A stretch of DNA of 5,043 bases, taken from positions 271-5,313 of the forward strand of contig DCGH01000022.1 in NCBI GenBank assembly GCA_002315205.1. Reading direction: 5' to 3'. The notes under the pieces are model-generated. The model did not search any database. It had not been told where the DNA came from and was given only the letters and a program-made list of their open reading frames with translations. Of this stretch, positions 4,730 to 5,043 are shown piece by piece. Within the stretch, counting starts at the first letter, position 1; each line of letters begins with the position of its first letter. This DNA is from Erysipelotrichaceae bacterium UBA1783. GTDB taxonomy: Bacteria; Bacillota_I; Bacilli_A; Erysipelotrichales; Erysipelotrichaceae. Both the position numbers and the translations under genes were made by a program.

Positions 4730-5043
4730 ATGAGCAAAGAGAAGAATGTGAGAGAGTCTATGCTAGAGTCCATAATTAGAGATATAGAAGAGAATAAAGA
4801 GGAAATCATCGAAGGATTGTCGTTATTGATTGAAACCTGTAGCAGTGATGGAAAAGCAACGGAAAGCCAGAGTATTGTTGAACGCTTTCTTTCTGAACTA
4901 GGCATGCAGGTAGCCACCTTCAAAGGAATAGATTCAAGAAGTATGAATCTGGATGATTTCTGTCAGCCAGGTATTGTATATGATGAGAATGCTTATAATG
5001 TTGCAGGCAAACTAAAGAGTAATGGTAATGTGCCTTCTTTAAT
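4730..5043 (+). CDS. M20-family peptidase/deacylase, 3'-truncated by window end
   Basis: The frame is open to the window end (104 complete codons). The N-terminus resembles zinc-dependent M20 enzymes (ArgE/DapE/CPG2 type): a helix of the form I-x-x-N-K-E-E-I-I-E-x-L-x-x-L-I (residues 18-34), a polar loop with SSDGKATESQ (38-47), the helix VERFLSELGMQV (50-61), an inserted stretch with FCQPGIV (77-83), and the strand NVAGKL (90-95), which normally precedes the first zinc motif H-x-D. That motif would fall just past the window end, so no catalytic residue is visible. Substrate and subclass (peptidase, acetylornithine deacetylase-like, or other) cannot be told. The start is uncertain: ATG 4730 has no Shine-Dalgarno; ATG 4760 would give a typical short M20 N-terminus with a weak GAGAG before it; GTG 4748 and ATGs 4697 and 4706 are also in frame. 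It is divergent from the M24 peptidase, so two different metallopeptidase families share a control region. Confidence 0.72.
   Translation, partial: MSKEKNVRESMLESIIRDIEENKEEIIEGLSLLIETCSSDGKATESQSIVERFLSELGMQVATFKGIDSRSMNLDDFCQPGIVYDENAYNVAGKLKSNGNVPSL

Noticed and set aside
4702..4923. Minus-strand open frame opposite the M20 gene
   Set aside because: The plus strand here reads a convincing M20 N-terminus, while the minus translation is Ser-rich and featureless.

Overview
The window is ordinary-looking chromosomal DNA from an AT-rich, low-GC Gram-positive bacterium (Bacillota). The evidence is AT-rich coding sequence, TAA at all five visible stop codons, AAGGAG-type ribosome binding sites, TTG-n17-TATAAT-type promoters, hairpin-plus-T-tract terminators, and Firmicute-type protein families. 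The overall feel suggests an Erysipelotrichia-like gut commensal, but that is an impression, not a demonstrated placement. I see no mobile element, CRISPR array, tRNA or rRNA, and no sign of phage.

Layout: (1) 1-459 (+) is elongation factor P without its first ~32 codons, closed by a hairpin terminator that overlaps its stop codon. (2) 484-1230 (+) is a classical short-chain dehydrogenase/reductase starting 11 bases after that terminator's stem, with no visible ribosome binding site or promoter of its own. (3) 1269-2525 (-) is a PLP-dependent methionine gamma-lyase-family (YnbB-like) protein; the long hairpin at 1231-1276 serves both convergent genes. (4) A 169-base divergent intergenic region holds a promoter for each side and a cluster of dyad symmetry over the leftward promoter. 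(5) 2695-3369 (+) is a YczE/YitT-type membrane protein with a clear internal tandem duplication. (6) 3400-4569 (-) is an M24 (Xaa-Pro-peptidase-like) metallopeptidase, again convergent on a shared bidirectional terminator. (7) A second divergent region (4570-4729) carries two promoter candidates and a small dyad. (8) 4730-5043 (+) is the N-terminus of an M20-family metallopeptidase/deacylase, cut by the window end.

The genes mostly alternate in strand and appear to be single-gene transcription units separated by shared terminators and divergent promoters, so there is no obvious multi-gene pathway here. Loose themes are amino-acid and peptide metabolism (M24 and M20 peptidases, the PLP lyase-like protein) and translation (EF-P). 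I found no convincing new biological system. The points most worth a second look are the palindrome cluster over the PLP-enzyme promoter, the pairing of that PLP enzyme with YczE, the signal-less SDR start behind a terminator, and a substituted histidine in the M24 active-site motif.
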